From positions 898,001-962,000 of the forward strand of contig NZ_JAEKEL010000001.1 of the NCBI RefSeq assembly GCF_016651105.1: 64,000 bases of DNA, in the 5' to 3' direction. Source of the DNA: Pseudomonas sp. TH15 (GTDB lineage Bacteria > Pseudomonadota > Gammaproteobacteria > Pseudomonadales > Pseudomonadaceae). Shown one piece after another: positions 35,774 to 44,645 of the stretch. A program made the position numbers and the translations under genes. The number at the start of each line of letters is the position of its first letter. Within the stretch, counting starts at the first letter, position 1. The notes beneath the pieces are model-generated. The model was not told where the DNA came from, did not search any database, and saw only the letters and a program-made list of their open reading frames with translations.

Positions 35774-37582
35774 TCAGCCTTCGATCTCAATCAGGATTTC
35801 GCCCGGGTTCACCCGGTCGCCCTTGGCCACGTGGATGGCGGTGACCTTGCCGGCGATGGCCGCCTGGACTTCGGTTTCCATCTTCATGGCTTCGGTGATC
35901 AGCACGGCTTGCCCGGCTTTCACGGTGTCGCCTTCCTTGACCAGCACATCGACGATGTTGCCCGGCATGGTGGTGCTGACGTGGCCCGGTGCCGTGGCTT
36001 GTTTGCGCTTGCTGCTGCCGCCGCTGACGAATTCGTTGAGCGGTTCGAACACCACTTCTTCCGGCATGCCGTCGATGGTCAGGTAGAAGTGACGCTTGCC
36101 TTCAGCCTTGACGCCGACACCGGTGATGTCGACGCGGTAGGTTTCGCCGTGGACATCGATGACGAACTCGGTCGGTACGCCTTCGCCGCCGGCCGAAGCC
36201 ACGCTACCGGCTTCAGGAATCGGCAACAGCACTTCCGGTGTCAGGGTGCCGGCGTTGCGTTCTTCGAGGAACTTGCGACCGATGTCCGGGAACATGGCGT
36301 AGGTCAGCACGTCTTCTTCAGACTTGGCGACCGCACCGATTTCGGCACGCAGCTTGGTCATTTCCGGCTTGAGCAGGTCGGCTGGACGAACGTCGATCAC
36401 CTCTTCGCTGCCGATGGCCTGGCGACGCAGTTTTTCGTTCACGATACCCGGCGCTTTGCCGTAACCACCTTGCAGATAAAGCTTCACTTCGTTGGTGATG
36501 GTTTTGTAGCGCTCGCCGGCCAGCACATTGAAGAACGCCTGGGTGCCGACGATCTGCGAGGTCGGCGTCACCAGCGGCGGGAAGCCGAGGTCTTCACGAA
36601 CCCGCGGGATTTCGGCCAACACTTCGCTCATGCGGTTCAGTGCGCCCTGCTCTTTCAGCTGGTTGGCCAGGTTGGAAATCATCCCGCCCGGTACCTGGTT
36701 GACTTGCACACGGGTGTCGACGGCGGTGAATTCGCTTTCGAACTGGTGGTACTTCTTGCGCACGGCATAGAAGTACAGACCGATCTCTTGCAGCAGTTCC
36801 AGGTTCAGGCCGGTGTCGAACTCACTGCCTTTAAGGGCGGCGACCATCGATTCGGTGCCTGGGTGACTGGTGCCCCAAGCGAAGCTGGAGATCGCGGTGT
36901 CGATGTGATCGGCACCGTTTTCGATGGCCTTGAGTTGGCACATCGCGGCCAGGCCAGCAGTGTCGTGGGAGTGGATGAACACTGGCAGCGATTGCTCGCT
37001 TTTCAGTGCCTTGACCAGTTCGCCAGTGGCGTACGGGGTCAGCAGGCCGGCCATGTCCTTGATCGCCACCGAGTCGCAACCCATGGCTTCCATTTGCTTG
37101 GCTTGCGCCACGAACGCCCCAATGGTGTGCACCGGGCTGGTGGTGTAGGCGATAGTGCCCTGGGCATGTTTGCCGGCGGCTTTCACCGCTTCGATGGCCA
37201 CGCGCAGGTTACGCACGTCGTTCATCGCGTCGAAGATGCGGAACACGTCGATGCCGTTGACCGCTGCTTTAGCGACAAAGGCTTTAACCACGTCGTCGCT
37301 GTAATGGCGGTAGCCCAGCAGGTTCTGGCCACGCAGGAGCATTTGCAGGCGTGTGTTAGGCAGCGCCGCGCGCAGTTGGCGCAAACGCTCCCACGGGTCT
37401 TCCTTCAGGAAGCGTACGCAGGCGTCGAAAGTCGCGCCGCCCCAGCATTCCAGCGACCAGTAGCCGACTTTGTCGAGCTTATCGCAGATCGGCAGCATGT
37501 CTTCGGTGCGCATGCGGGTGGCGAGCAGCGATTGGTGGGCGTCGCGCAGGATGGTGTCGGTAACGAAGATTTTCTTGGTCAT
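35774..37582 (-). CDS. pycB: pyruvate carboxylase subunit B (carboxyltransferase and biotin carrier)
   Basis: A 602-residue subunit. Residues 1-430 form the carboxyltransferase barrel (TILRDAHQSLLATRMRTEDML, with IKDMAGLL around 200). The last 80 residues are a biotinyl domain with EAMKMETEV, whose Lys carries biotin. It transfers CO2 from carboxybiotin to pyruvate, giving oxaloacetate. The two-gene form of pyruvate carboxylase is normal in Pseudomonas; similar proteins are often annotated oadA (oxaloacetate decarboxylase alpha). No oadB/G genes are nearby, which favours pyruvate carboxylase. The start at 37582 is preferred to one five codons upstream. It follows pycA by 11 bases. Confidence 0.94.
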   Translation of the reverse strand: MTKKIFVTDTILRDAHQSLLATRMRTEDMLPICDKLDKVGYWSLECWGGATFDACVRFLKEDPWERLRQLRAALPNTRLQMLLRGQNLLGYRHYSDDVVKAFVAKAAVNGIDVFRIFDAMNDVRNLRVAIEAVKAAGKHAQGTIAYTTSPVHTIGAFVAQAKQMEAMGCDSVAIKDMAGLLTPYATGELVKALKSEQSLPVFIHSHDTAGLAAMCQLKAIENGADHIDTAISSFAWGTSHPGTESMVAALKGSEFDTGLNLELLQEIGLYFYAVRKKYHQFESEFTAVDTRVQVNQVPGGMISNLANQLKEQGALNRMSEVLAEIPRVREDLGFPPLVTPTSQIVGTQAFFNVLAGERYKTITNEVKLYLQGGYGKAPGIVNEKLRRQAIGSEEVIDVRPADLLKPEMTKLRAEIGAVAKSEEDVLTYAMFPDIGRKFLEERNAGTLTPEVLLPIPEAGSVASAGGEGVPTEFVIDVHGETYRVDITGVGVKAEGKRHFYLTIDGMPEEVVFEPLNEFVSGGSSKRKQATAPGHVSTTMPGNIVDVLVKEGDTVKAGQAVLITEAMKMETEVQAAIAGKVTAIHVAKGDRVNPGEILIEIEG

Positions 37583-37593
37583 TGGAATATTCC

Positions 37594-39009
37594 TCACAGG
37601 CCTGCGTGGGCGGCGATGGCGGCGGCGATGGCCAGGGCCAGCTCTTCGGGTTTGCGCTTGATCGAGTAGTTGGTCAGTTCAGGGTGGCTTTCAACGAAGC
37701 TGGTGTTGAACTGGCCGCTACGGAATTCCGGGTTACGCAGGATTTCCTGGTAGTACGCGGCGGTGGTCTTGACCCCTTGCAGACGCATGTCGTCGAGGGC
37801 ACGCAAGCCACGGTCCATTGCCTCTTCCCAAGTCAGCGCCCACACCACCAGTTTCAGGCACATGGAGTCGTAGAACGGCGGGATGGTGTAGCCGGTGTAG
37901 ATCGCCGTGTCGGTACGAACGCCAGGACCGCCGGGTGCGTAGTAACGGGTGATCTTGCCGAAGCTCGGCAGGAAGTTGTTTTTCGGGTCTTCGGCGTTGA
38001 TCCGGAATTGCAGCGCGAAACCGCGATGCTGGATGTCTTCCTGTTTCACCGAAAGCGGCAGGCCGGACGCGATGCGGATCTGCTCACGCACAATGTCGAT
38101 GCCGGTGATTTCTTCGGTGATGGTGTGTTCCACCTGCACCCGAGTGTTCATCTCCATGAAGTACACCTCGCCCTCGGCGAGCAGGAACTCCACGGTACCG
38201 GCGTTCTCGTAACCCACAGCCTTGGCCGCACGCACCGACAGGTCGCCGATGTAGGCGCGCTGTTCCGGGGTCAGTTGCGGGCTCGGGGCGATCTCGATCA
38301 GCTTCTGGTTGCGGCGCTGAATCGAGCAATCACGCTCGAACAGGTGCACGACGTTGCCAAAGCTGTCGCCGAGGATCTGCGCTTCGATGTGTTTCGGATT
38401 GACGATGCACTTTTCCAGGAACACTTCCGCCGAACCAAAGGCCTTGGTCGCTTCGGAAATGACCCGTGGGAATGCTTGTTCAAGATCTTCTCGGCTGTCG
38501 CAGCGACGGATACCCCGGCCGCCACCACCGGAGGTGGCCTTGAGCATGACCGGATAACCGATGCGGTCGCCTTCAACCAAGGCTTCGGCGATGTCCGCAA
38601 CGTTGCCCTCGGTCCCGGGAGTGACCGGTACGCCCGCCTTGATCATGCTGCGACGGGCTTCAGTCTTGTCGCCCATGCGGCGGATCACTTCAGCCGATGG
38701 ACCGATAAACTTAATGCCGCGCTCGGCGCAGATATCTGCCAGCTCAGCGTTTTCCGACAGGAATCCGTAGCCGGGATGCAATGCATCACAACCGGTTTCC
38801 ACTGCCAGATTTACCAATTTGCGCGCATTCAGGTAACCCGCTAGTGGCTCGGCACCGATGCTGTGGGCCTCGTCCGCACGCTTCACATGCAAGGCATGGC
38901 GGTCGGCGTCGGAATAGATCGCGACCGAACGAATGCCCATCTCGGCGCAAGCACGCACGATTCGTACGGCAATCTCACCACGGTTGGCGATCAGGATCTT
39001 TGTTATCAC
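37594..39009 (-). CDS. pycA: pyruvate carboxylase subunit A (biotin carboxylase)
   Basis: A 471-residue biotin carboxylase subunit with ATP-grasp fold: KILIANRGEIAVRIVRAC at the N-terminus, GPSAEVIRRMGDK, KATSGGGGRGIRR (glycine-rich lid, about 158-170), and EVYFMEMNTRVQVEHTITEEITGIDIV near 280-306 with the catalytic Arg. It uses ATP and bicarbonate to carboxylate the biotin on PycB. The start is GTG at 39009, with no better ATG near it. First gene of the pycA-pycB operon, divergent from the LysR gene pycR. Inverted repeats at 39066 and 39147 lie in its leader. Confidence 0.94.
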   Translation of the reverse strand: MITKILIANRGEIAVRIVRACAEMGIRSVAIYSDADRHALHVKRADEAHSIGAEPLAGYLNARKLVNLAVETGCDALHPGYGFLSENAELADICAERGIKFIGPSAEVIRRMGDKTEARRSMIKAGVPVTPGTEGNVADIAEALVEGDRIGYPVMLKATSGGGGRGIRRCDSREDLEQAFPRVISEATKAFGSAEVFLEKCIVNPKHIEAQILGDSFGNVVHLFERDCSIQRRNQKLIEIAPSPQLTPEQRAYIGDLSVRAAKAVGYENAGTVEFLLAEGEVYFMEMNTRVQVEHTITEEITGIDIVREQIRIASGLPLSVKQEDIQHRGFALQFRINAEDPKNNFLPSFGKITRYYAPGGPGVRTDTAIYTGYTIPPFYDSMCLKLVVWALTWEEAMDRGLRALDDMRLQGVKTTAAYYQEILRNPEFRSGQFNTSFVESHPELTNYSIKRKPEELALAIAAAIAAHAGL

Positions 39010-39065
39010 TTGGAGGTTCCCTTGAGCCGGTGGTACCCACGACCTGCTAGACCAGGTCGACGCGT

Positions 39066-39087
39066 GACTAAATGTTTCAATTTAGTC
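39066..39087 (-). promoter_or_regulatory. inverted repeat in the pycA leader
   Basis: GACTAAA (39066-39072) and TTTAGTC (39081-39087) are perfect complements with an 8-base spacer, 57 bases upstream of pycA. It could be an operator or a leader hairpin. Confidence 0.4.
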
Positions 39088-39146
39088 GCAGCCCCACACT
39101 AGCCCCCATGAGGGATTAACAAAAATGATTAATAATTGGGTTAGGC

Positions 39147-39162
39147 ATAAGTAAAGACTTAT
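39147..39162. promoter_or_regulatory. LysR-type operator candidate between pycA and pycR
   Basis: ATAAGT-AAAG-ACTTAT is a perfect 6-bp-armed palindrome in the 190-base divergent gap, 38 bases before pycR. It fits the interrupted-dyad form of LysR-type sites and the divergent gene order. PycR binding is inferred. Confidence 0.55.
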
Positions 39163-39199
39163 AGTTGAATCACCAGCCTGCGGCGAGACTACTTATAAA

Positions 39200-40162
39200 A
39201 TGCGTAAGTCCTTGATGCGTATGACATTACGTCAATTGCAGATCTTCAATGAAGTCTGTGATTTGAGGTCCTACAGCCGCGCGGCTGACGAAATGTCCCT
39301 CACACAACCTGCCGTGAGCCTACAGATTCGTCAACTTGAGGAGCTGATTGGCCAACCTTTGTTCGATTACGTCGGCAAAAAACTCTACATGACCGAAGCC
39401 GCGGAAGCGCTTCAGCGTGCCAGCCGAGACATTTTCGGGCGCCTGGAAAACCTCGACATGCAGCTGTCGGACATGCAGGGCTCACTGCAAGGGCAGCTGA
39501 AACTGGCGGTGGAATCCAGCGCCAAGTATTTCGTGCCGCACTTGTTTGCCGCGTTCAAGCGCCAGCACCCGGAAGTGAACCTGCAACTGACCGTGGTGAA
39601 TCGCGGCCAGGTCATCCGGCGCCTCTCGGACAACCGTGATGATCTGGTGATCATGTCGATGGTGCCGCAGGACATGGGGCTGGAGTTCCTGCCGTTCCTT
39701 AACAACCCGATCGTCGCCGTGACACCGCCGGAACATCCGCTGTGCCACATGGGGCCGCTGCGCTTGCAGGATCTTGAGCCTTACACGCTGCTGATGCGCG
39801 AACCAGGGTCCGGTACGCGGATGGCGTGCGAAGAGTATTTCAAAGAGAAGCGCGTGCACTTCACCCAGACCCAAGAGGTCGCGTCGGCCGAAGCCCAGCG
39901 TGAATGTGTGTTGGCGGGTCTGGGCGTCGCGCTGTTGACGCGCCACGCCCTGAACCTGGAGTTGGCGACCGGCGGACTCATTGAGCTGCCGGTCGAAGAA
40001 CTGCCGCTGTATCGCAGCTGGTGCCTGGTGCAGGCCAAGGCTAAACGCCTGTCACCGGTGGCTCACGCGTTCCTTGCGTTTATCCGCAGCGAACGGGTGC
40101 AGATCAGCGCGCTGGTTGAGCGTTTCGACGGGAAGCTACGGGAGCTGCCTGCCAGTAGTTGA
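39200..40162 (+). CDS. pycR: LysR-family regulator of pyruvate carboxylase
   Basis: A 320-residue LysR regulator. MTLRQLQIFNEVCDLRSYSRAADEMSLTQPAVSLQIRQLE is the helix-turn-helix (residues 8-47); the rest is the effector domain. The order pycB-pycA then divergent LysR, RpiR, GGDEF/EAL and uvrD matches my memory of PA5435-PA5443 in P. aeruginosa, where the LysR gene is pycR. The likely role is control of the divergent pyruvate carboxylase operon. The start is uncertain: 39200 matches family N-termini I recall, while 39215 and 39221 are also in frame. Its last 59 bases overlap the antisense small gene at 40104-40316. Confidence 0.9.
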   Translation: MRKSLMRMTLRQLQIFNEVCDLRSYSRAADEMSLTQPAVSLQIRQLEELIGQPLFDYVGKKLYMTEAAEALQRASRDIFGRLENLDMQLSDMQGSLQGQLKLAVESSAKYFVPHLFAAFKRQHPEVNLQLTVVNRGQVIRRLSDNRDDLVIMSMVPQDMGLEFLPFLNNPIVAVTPPEHPLCHMGPLRLQDLEPYTLLMREPGSGTRMACEEYFKEKRVHFTQTQEVASAEAQRECVLAGLGVALLTRHALNLELATGGLIELPVEELPLYRSWCLVQAKAKRLSPVAHAFLAFIRSERVQISALVERFDGKLRELPASS

Positions 40163-40316
40163 GTTCCAGTTCGTCAGGAAAATCGCCAATCTCGGCCAGA
40201 AGCTGACGGCGTTCGGAGCGATCTTCGATGGCGCGGCGGAATTCCATGCGGCGCTGGTCTTCTTGCTGACGACGGGTTTTCAGGGCGCTGTTGCGTTCTT
40301 CGTAGGGCTGGGCCAT
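40104..40316 (-). CDS. small charged protein, hypothetical
   Basis: A 70-residue, very charged protein (QEDQRRMEFRRAIEDRSERR, then FPDELELNYWQAAP). No transmembrane segment or signal peptide is present. I do not recognise a named function; the pattern recalls small conserved Pseudomonas proteins of the PA3496-like type, but only loosely. A strong GGGAGAC ribosome site about eight bases before ATG 40316 argues that it is translated. Its 3' end overlaps the pycR 3' end by 59 bases in convergent orientation, so the two genes share coding DNA on opposite strands. Confidence 0.65.
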   Translation of the reverse strand: MAQPYEERNSALKTRRQQEDQRRMEFRRAIEDRSERRQLLAEIGDFPDELELNYWQAAPVASRRNAQPAR

Positions 40317-40432
40317 TTCGAGTCTCCCAAGGCGATTACGGGAGTTACACGATGAACGCTGGGGATGACGGTTTGGCGGCGGGCGGGTTACAGGGATGTG
40401 AATATTGCCGGGTTCTGCAGGCGGGGCAAAAG

Positions 40433-40507
40433 CAAAGATCGCAGCCTTCGGAAGCTCCTACAGGGGAATGTGAACACCCGTAGGAGCTGCCAAGGCTGCG
40501 ATCTTTG
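40433..40507. repeat. inverted repeat of the GATCGCAGCC/GGAGCTGCC family
   Basis: CAAAGATCGCAGCC...AGCTCCTAC at 40433-40461 faces GTAGGAGCTGCCAAGGCTGCGATCTTTG at 40480-40507. It belongs to a second REP family, distinct from the GAGCAAGCTCGC type, and lies five bases past the stop of the RpiR gene. Confidence 0.85.
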
Positions 40508-40511
40508 GATC

Positions 40512-41378
40512 TTAGTCGTCCAGCGCTTTCACCGACTTGGGCGACAACCGCAAGCTACGAAGGCTGCGCTTGACGCTTTTCAGGTGATTAACCAGGCTCG
40601 GCCCGCGCGCCATGGCCACGCCCATCGCCAACACGTCGATCACCACCAGATGGGCGATGCGCGAGGTCAGCGGCGTGTAGATTTCGGTGTCTTCATGCAC
40701 ATCGATTGCCAGGTTGACGGTCGACAGCTCGGCCAACGGCGTCTGGCTCGGGCACAAGGTGATCAACGAGGCGCCGCTTTCACGCACCAGGTTCGCAGTG
40801 ATCAACAAATCCTTGGAACGCCCGGACTGGGAAATACAGATCGCCACGTCGGTCGGCTTCAACGTTACCGCCGACATCGCCTGCATGTGCGGGTCGGAAT
40901 AGGCCGCTGCGGTCAGCAACAAACGGAAGAACTTGTGCTGGGCATCCGCCGCCACCGCACCCGACGCGCCAAAGCCATAGAACTCGACGCGCTGGGCCTG
41001 AGACATCAGCGACACCGCCCGCTGCAATTCGACCGGATCGAGCTTCTCGCGAACCTCCATCAACGTGTGCAGCGTGGTGTCGAAGATTTTCAGGCTGTAG
41101 TCAGCGACCGAATCGTCTTCATGAATTGCGAACTGCCCGAAGCTCGCACCGGCCGCCAGACTCTGGGCCAGCTTCAGCTTCAAGTCCTGGAAACCGGAAC
41201 AACCAATGGCGCGGCAAAAGCGCACGATGGTCGGCTCGCTGATGCCCACACTGTGGGCCAGGTCGGCCATGGAACTGTGCATCACCGCCGCAGGATCAAG
41301 CAGCACGTGGTCGGCGACCTTGAGCTCCGACTTGCGTAACAGGTGGCGTGACTGGGCGATGTGTTGCAGCAGATTCAA
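40512..41378 (-). CDS. RpiR/HexR-family transcriptional regulator with SIS domain
   Basis: A 288-residue regulator. The N-terminal helix-turn-helix reads AHSVGISEPTIVRFCRAIGCSGFQDLKLKLAQSLA (about 41-75). The SIS sugar-phosphate-binding domain includes VEFYGFGASGAVAADAQHKFFRL and ICISQSGRSKDLL. It resembles HexR but is not the HexR encoded near zwf in Pseudomonas; it matches PA5438 by gene order. The start reads as TTG at 41378 (NLLQHIAQSRHLL), the only codon giving the family N-terminus. A TGTAGT/ACTACA palindrome 47 bases upstream looks like a HexR-type operator, so self-control is likely. Confidence 0.88.
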   Translation of the reverse strand: MNLLQHIAQSRHLLRKSELKVADHVLLDPAAVMHSSMADLAHSVGISEPTIVRFCRAIGCSGFQDLKLKLAQSLAAGASFGQFAIHEDDSVADYSLKIFDTTLHTLMEVREKLDPVELQRAVSLMSQAQRVEFYGFGASGAVAADAQHKFFRLLLTAAAYSDPHMQAMSAVTLKPTDVAICISQSGRSKDLLITANLVRESGASLITLCPSQTPLAELSTVNLAIDVHEDTEIYTPLTSRIAHLVVIDVLAMGVAMARGPSLVNHLKSVKRSLRSLRLSPKSVKALDD

Positions 41379-41425
41379 AGGGGTCGACTCTTTGTTATTG
41401 GCAGGTGCCGGGGATGTAGCACGCT

Positions 41426-41440
41426 TGTAGTTATACTACA
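41426..41440. promoter_or_regulatory. HexR-type operator candidate upstream of RpiR gene
   Basis: TGTAGTTATACTACA has perfect 6-bp arms around TAT. It resembles the HexR consensus I recall (TGTAATTAAATTACA) and precedes the regulator's own gene, so autoregulation is suggested. Confidence 0.55.
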
Positions 41441-41513
41441 TGAATCGGCTTTTTGCCCGTTCAATGCGTAACAACATCCCCCCATTTCAGGCGCGATGGC
41501 GTGCATGTAGCCC

Positions 41514-44387
41514 TTAATACGGATTGCTCTGTTCGCGTAAAAGCCCGGCCAGAACGGCGGCATCCACAGGCCGACTGATCAGATAACCCTGCACTTCATC
41601 ACAACGCTCGGCGGTCAGAAAATCCAGCTGCTGCTGGTCTTCCACGCCCTCTGCGACAACCTTGAGCGACAACCCATGCGCCATCGCAATGATCGCCCGG
41701 GTAATCGCCGCATCCTCGCTGCCCTCCCCCAAGCCCCGGATAAACGCCTGATCGATCTTCACGTAATCCACTGGAATACGCTTGAGGTAGCTCAGTGATG
41801 AATAGCCAGTACCAAAATCATCAATCGCCAGTTTCACACCCAGATCACGCAACTGCTGGAAGGTCGCGATGATGTGTTCGACGCTGTCCAGCAACTGGCT
41901 TTCGGTGAGTTCCAGTTCCAGGTGGTGCGGCGCCAGACCGGTTTCCTCCAGCACCTGGCGCACCAGACTGACCAGTTTTCCCTGACGCAATTGATGCACC
42001 GACAGGTTGACCGACACCCGGATTGGCTCAAGCCCCTGGCGCTGCCATTCGCAGGCTTGCCAGCACGCCTGACGCAGCACGAACTCGCCAATCGGGCCAA
42101 TCAACCCGGTCTCCTCGGCCAAGCCAATGAAATCGTTTGGAGGCACCGAGCCCATTGTCGGGTGGTCCCAGCGCACCAAAGCTTCGGCGGCGTTCAGCCG
42201 GCCGGTGGCGAGGCAGAGTTTCGGTTGGTAAAACACCTTCAACTGCTTTTCTTCGATGGCTTTGCGCAACTGGTTCTCGAGCTGCAAACGCTCAAGGGTG
42301 CTGGCTTGCAAGCTGTCGGTGTAGAACTGGAAGTTGTTACCGCCCAGGTGCTTGGCATGTTGCATGGCCATGTTCGACTGACTGACCAGCGCGGAAATTT
42401 CTCTCGCGTTGTCCGGCAACAGGCTGATGCCCATGGACGCACTGACCACCAGTTCATGGCCGTCGACCGTCAACGGCAAGCGCAGCTTGGTCGACAACCG
42501 GGTTGCCACCCGCGCCAGGCTCGACAAGTTGCCGTAGGCGTCGAACAACACCGCGAACTCGTCACCGGACAGCCGCGCAATGGTGTCCGCCTCAGGCAAC
42601 GCATTCACCAGCCGCCGAGCCATTTTCTGCAATAGCTGGTCGGCGATCTCATGGCCAAGGCTGTCGTTGAGCAGCTTGAAACGATCCAGATTGATGTGCA
42701 GCAACGCGAGGCTGCGCCGACCGCCCTGACGCACTCGCTGATGAGCCTCGCGCAGCCGTTCATGGAACAGCGAGCGGTTGGCCAGGCCCGTGAGTTCGTC
42801 GTAATGGGTCAGGTAGCGCATACGCTCTTCGGATTCGCGCCGGGCGGATAGATCGGCGAAGAAGCCTACAATATGACTAACCTTTCCCCGAGAATCGCGT
42901 ACTGCGTTCAATTGCAGCCATTGCGGATACAGCTCGCCATTCTTGCGGGTTTCCACCAGCTCACCCTGCCAACTGCCGTGTTGCTCCAGTGCCTGATGAA
43001 TCGCGGTGTAGTGCCGGCGGGCATCCCGACTGCACGGCAACTCCACGACGTTGCGCCCGAGCATGTCCTCGATGTCGTAGCCGGTTACCCGGCTGAAGGC
43101 TTGGTTGACGGCGATCAGCGCGTAATTCGGGTCAAAGATCACGATGCCTTCGCTGGCTGCCTCGAACACCGTGGCCGCCAGTTGCCGCTGTTCCTCCAGG
43201 CTTTTGCTGGCACTGATATCGCGGCGAGTGCCGACCATGCGGATCACCCGGCCAGTTTCGCTGCGCTCCACCGCGCGGCCACGGTCTTCAATCCAGACCC
43301 AATGGCCGTCGCCATGCCGCACGCGGTATTCGATCTGATAATCCTCGCTGCGGCCCTTCAAGTGCTCGACCAGCGCGCGCTTGAGGGACGGCACATCGTC
43401 CGGATGCAGACGTGGCCTGAGGTGGCTGAGCATGGCGGTCACGTACTCCGGCGCCAGGCCGAACAGCTCCTGGAGCTGGGTGTGATGGACTTCGTCGGTT
43501 TGCAGGTTCCAGTCCCACAACCCGAGTTCACTGGCTTTCAATGCCAGCGCCAGGCGTGCCTCGCTTTTGCTCAAGGCTTCGGTGGCGGCGCTCAGCTCCA
43601 GACTGCGCTCGGCGACGCGGTGTTCCAGTTCGACCTGGGCTTCACGCAATTCTTCTTCAGCGCGGCGGCGCTGGTCGATTTCCTTGGCCAGTTCGTAATT
43701 GAGTTGGTCGCCCTGGGTTTGAGCGTGCTGCAAATGCTCGATCAACGCCTGATTCTGGAAGCGCCGCAACAATCCGCGATCAATCAGCCGATTGACCTGC
43801 CAGGCCACGACGCTCAACGAGCCCAGCAAAATCAGCCCGAACCAGCCCCAGCCCTGCTGCTGTTCATCACCGCCCCAGAACATATAGCCGATGGGCGGCA
43901 ACAGGCAGGGCAAGGTAAAGGAGAGAAATGCCGGCAGGCTGACCGCGTAGGCCACGCTGGCCGAGAGAGCGGCGGCGCCGATCAGGCCGAACACCCAGGC
44001 TTGCTGGATGAAGGTGTCCGCGGGCACCAGGGCAATGCCGGCACCGGCGAGGGTCAGGCCGGTCATGGCCGAACCCAGTAAAAACATGCGAATCCAGACT
44101 GGATGGGCCTGACGGTTGGGAATCGCCGAATCGAAGGCCGCGACCTGAATCACTCGCAGCGCCACCAGTGACAGCAACCAGACCAGCCAGACGCTGACCA
44201 GGAAATAGCGTTGCGGGCTCCAGAGCAAACCGGCGCAGACCAGACCGTTGATTAGCATGAACAGCGTCGGCAACAGCGAGCCCTGGTAAAGCAGGCGCGT
44301 GCGTTCGACCGCCATTTCCATAGCGTACTGTTTACGAATAACCCGGGGCTCCACAGAGGGGCCCGACAGGTCGGAGCTGAGGGTCAT
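41514..44387 (-). CDS. membrane-bound PAS-PAS-GGDEF-EAL cyclic-di-GMP protein
   Basis: A 957-residue protein. About five membrane helices occupy residues 30-220. A coiled coil follows (230-280), then two PAS domains (about 280-400 and 405-530, with HWVWIEDRGRAV and IVIFDPNYALIAVNQAFSRVTGY). The GGDEF domain (about 535-695) has signature RLSGDEF, Ser replacing the first Gly. The EAL domain (about 715-950) has intact AAEALVRWDHP, IDDFGTGYSSL and VVAEGVED. Phosphodiesterase activity is expected; cyclase activity is uncertain. The start at 44387 (MTLSSDL) is chosen because earlier Met codons add 30 unrelated residues. By order it is PA5442-like. Confidence 0.9.
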   Translation of the reverse strand: MTLSSDLSGPSVEPRVIRKQYAMEMAVERTRLLYQGSLLPTLFMLINGLVCAGLLWSPQRYFLVSVWLVWLLSLVALRVIQVAAFDSAIPNRQAHPVWIRMFLLGSAMTGLTLAGAGIALVPADTFIQQAWVFGLIGAAALSASVAYAVSLPAFLSFTLPCLLPPIGYMFWGGDEQQQGWGWFGLILLGSLSVVAWQVNRLIDRGLLRRFQNQALIEHLQHAQTQGDQLNYELAKEIDQRRRAEEELREAQVELEHRVAERSLELSAATEALSKSEARLALALKASELGLWDWNLQTDEVHHTQLQELFGLAPEYVTAMLSHLRPRLHPDDVPSLKRALVEHLKGRSEDYQIEYRVRHGDGHWVWIEDRGRAVERSETGRVIRMVGTRRDISASKSLEEQRQLAATVFEAASEGIVIFDPNYALIAVNQAFSRVTGYDIEDMLGRNVVELPCSRDARRHYTAIHQALEQHGSWQGELVETRKNGELYPQWLQLNAVRDSRGKVSHIVGFFADLSARRESEERMRYLTHYDELTGLANRSLFHERLREAHQRVRQGGRRSLALLHINLDRFKLLNDSLGHEIADQLLQKMARRLVNALPEADTIARLSGDEFAVLFDAYGNLSSLARVATRLSTKLRLPLTVDGHELVVSASMGISLLPDNAREISALVSQSNMAMQHAKHLGGNNFQFYTDSLQASTLERLQLENQLRKAIEEKQLKVFYQPKLCLATGRLNAAEALVRWDHPTMGSVPPNDFIGLAEETGLIGPIGEFVLRQACWQACEWQRQGLEPIRVSVNLSVHQLRQGKLVSLVRQVLEETGLAPHHLELELTESQLLDSVEHIIATFQQLRDLGVKLAIDDFGTGYSSLSYLKRIPVDYVKIDQAFIRGLGEGSEDAAITRAIIAMAHGLSLKVVAEGVEDQQQLDFLTAERCDEVQGYLISRPVDAAVLAGLLREQSNPY

Positions 44388-44645
44388 AGGCAATGTTCTT
44401 GTTCTTATAATGAGCGTGGTGAGCCCGAATTGTGCACGGAGCATACACAAGCAAAGGCCGGGACCAAACCGCCCCAAGTGACAAAGTAGACCAAAGTATC
44501 GACCGCTGACGGCGGTATAAAAGTGTCCAAGCGAGCCCCGCCGCCGCTTGCAGCCAGTGACCGACCGGTCGTCCTCCCTTCATCTTTCATCGGCTAAATC
44601 AAAGCGGGGTTTGCCCGGTGTGACGCTGCCCCCTAGAATGCCCCG

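Noticed and set aside
35732..37669. A 645-codon plus-strand open frame opposite pycB
   Set aside because: Antisense shadow of a carboxyltransferase gene with full family motifs; no ribosome site or recognisable domain.
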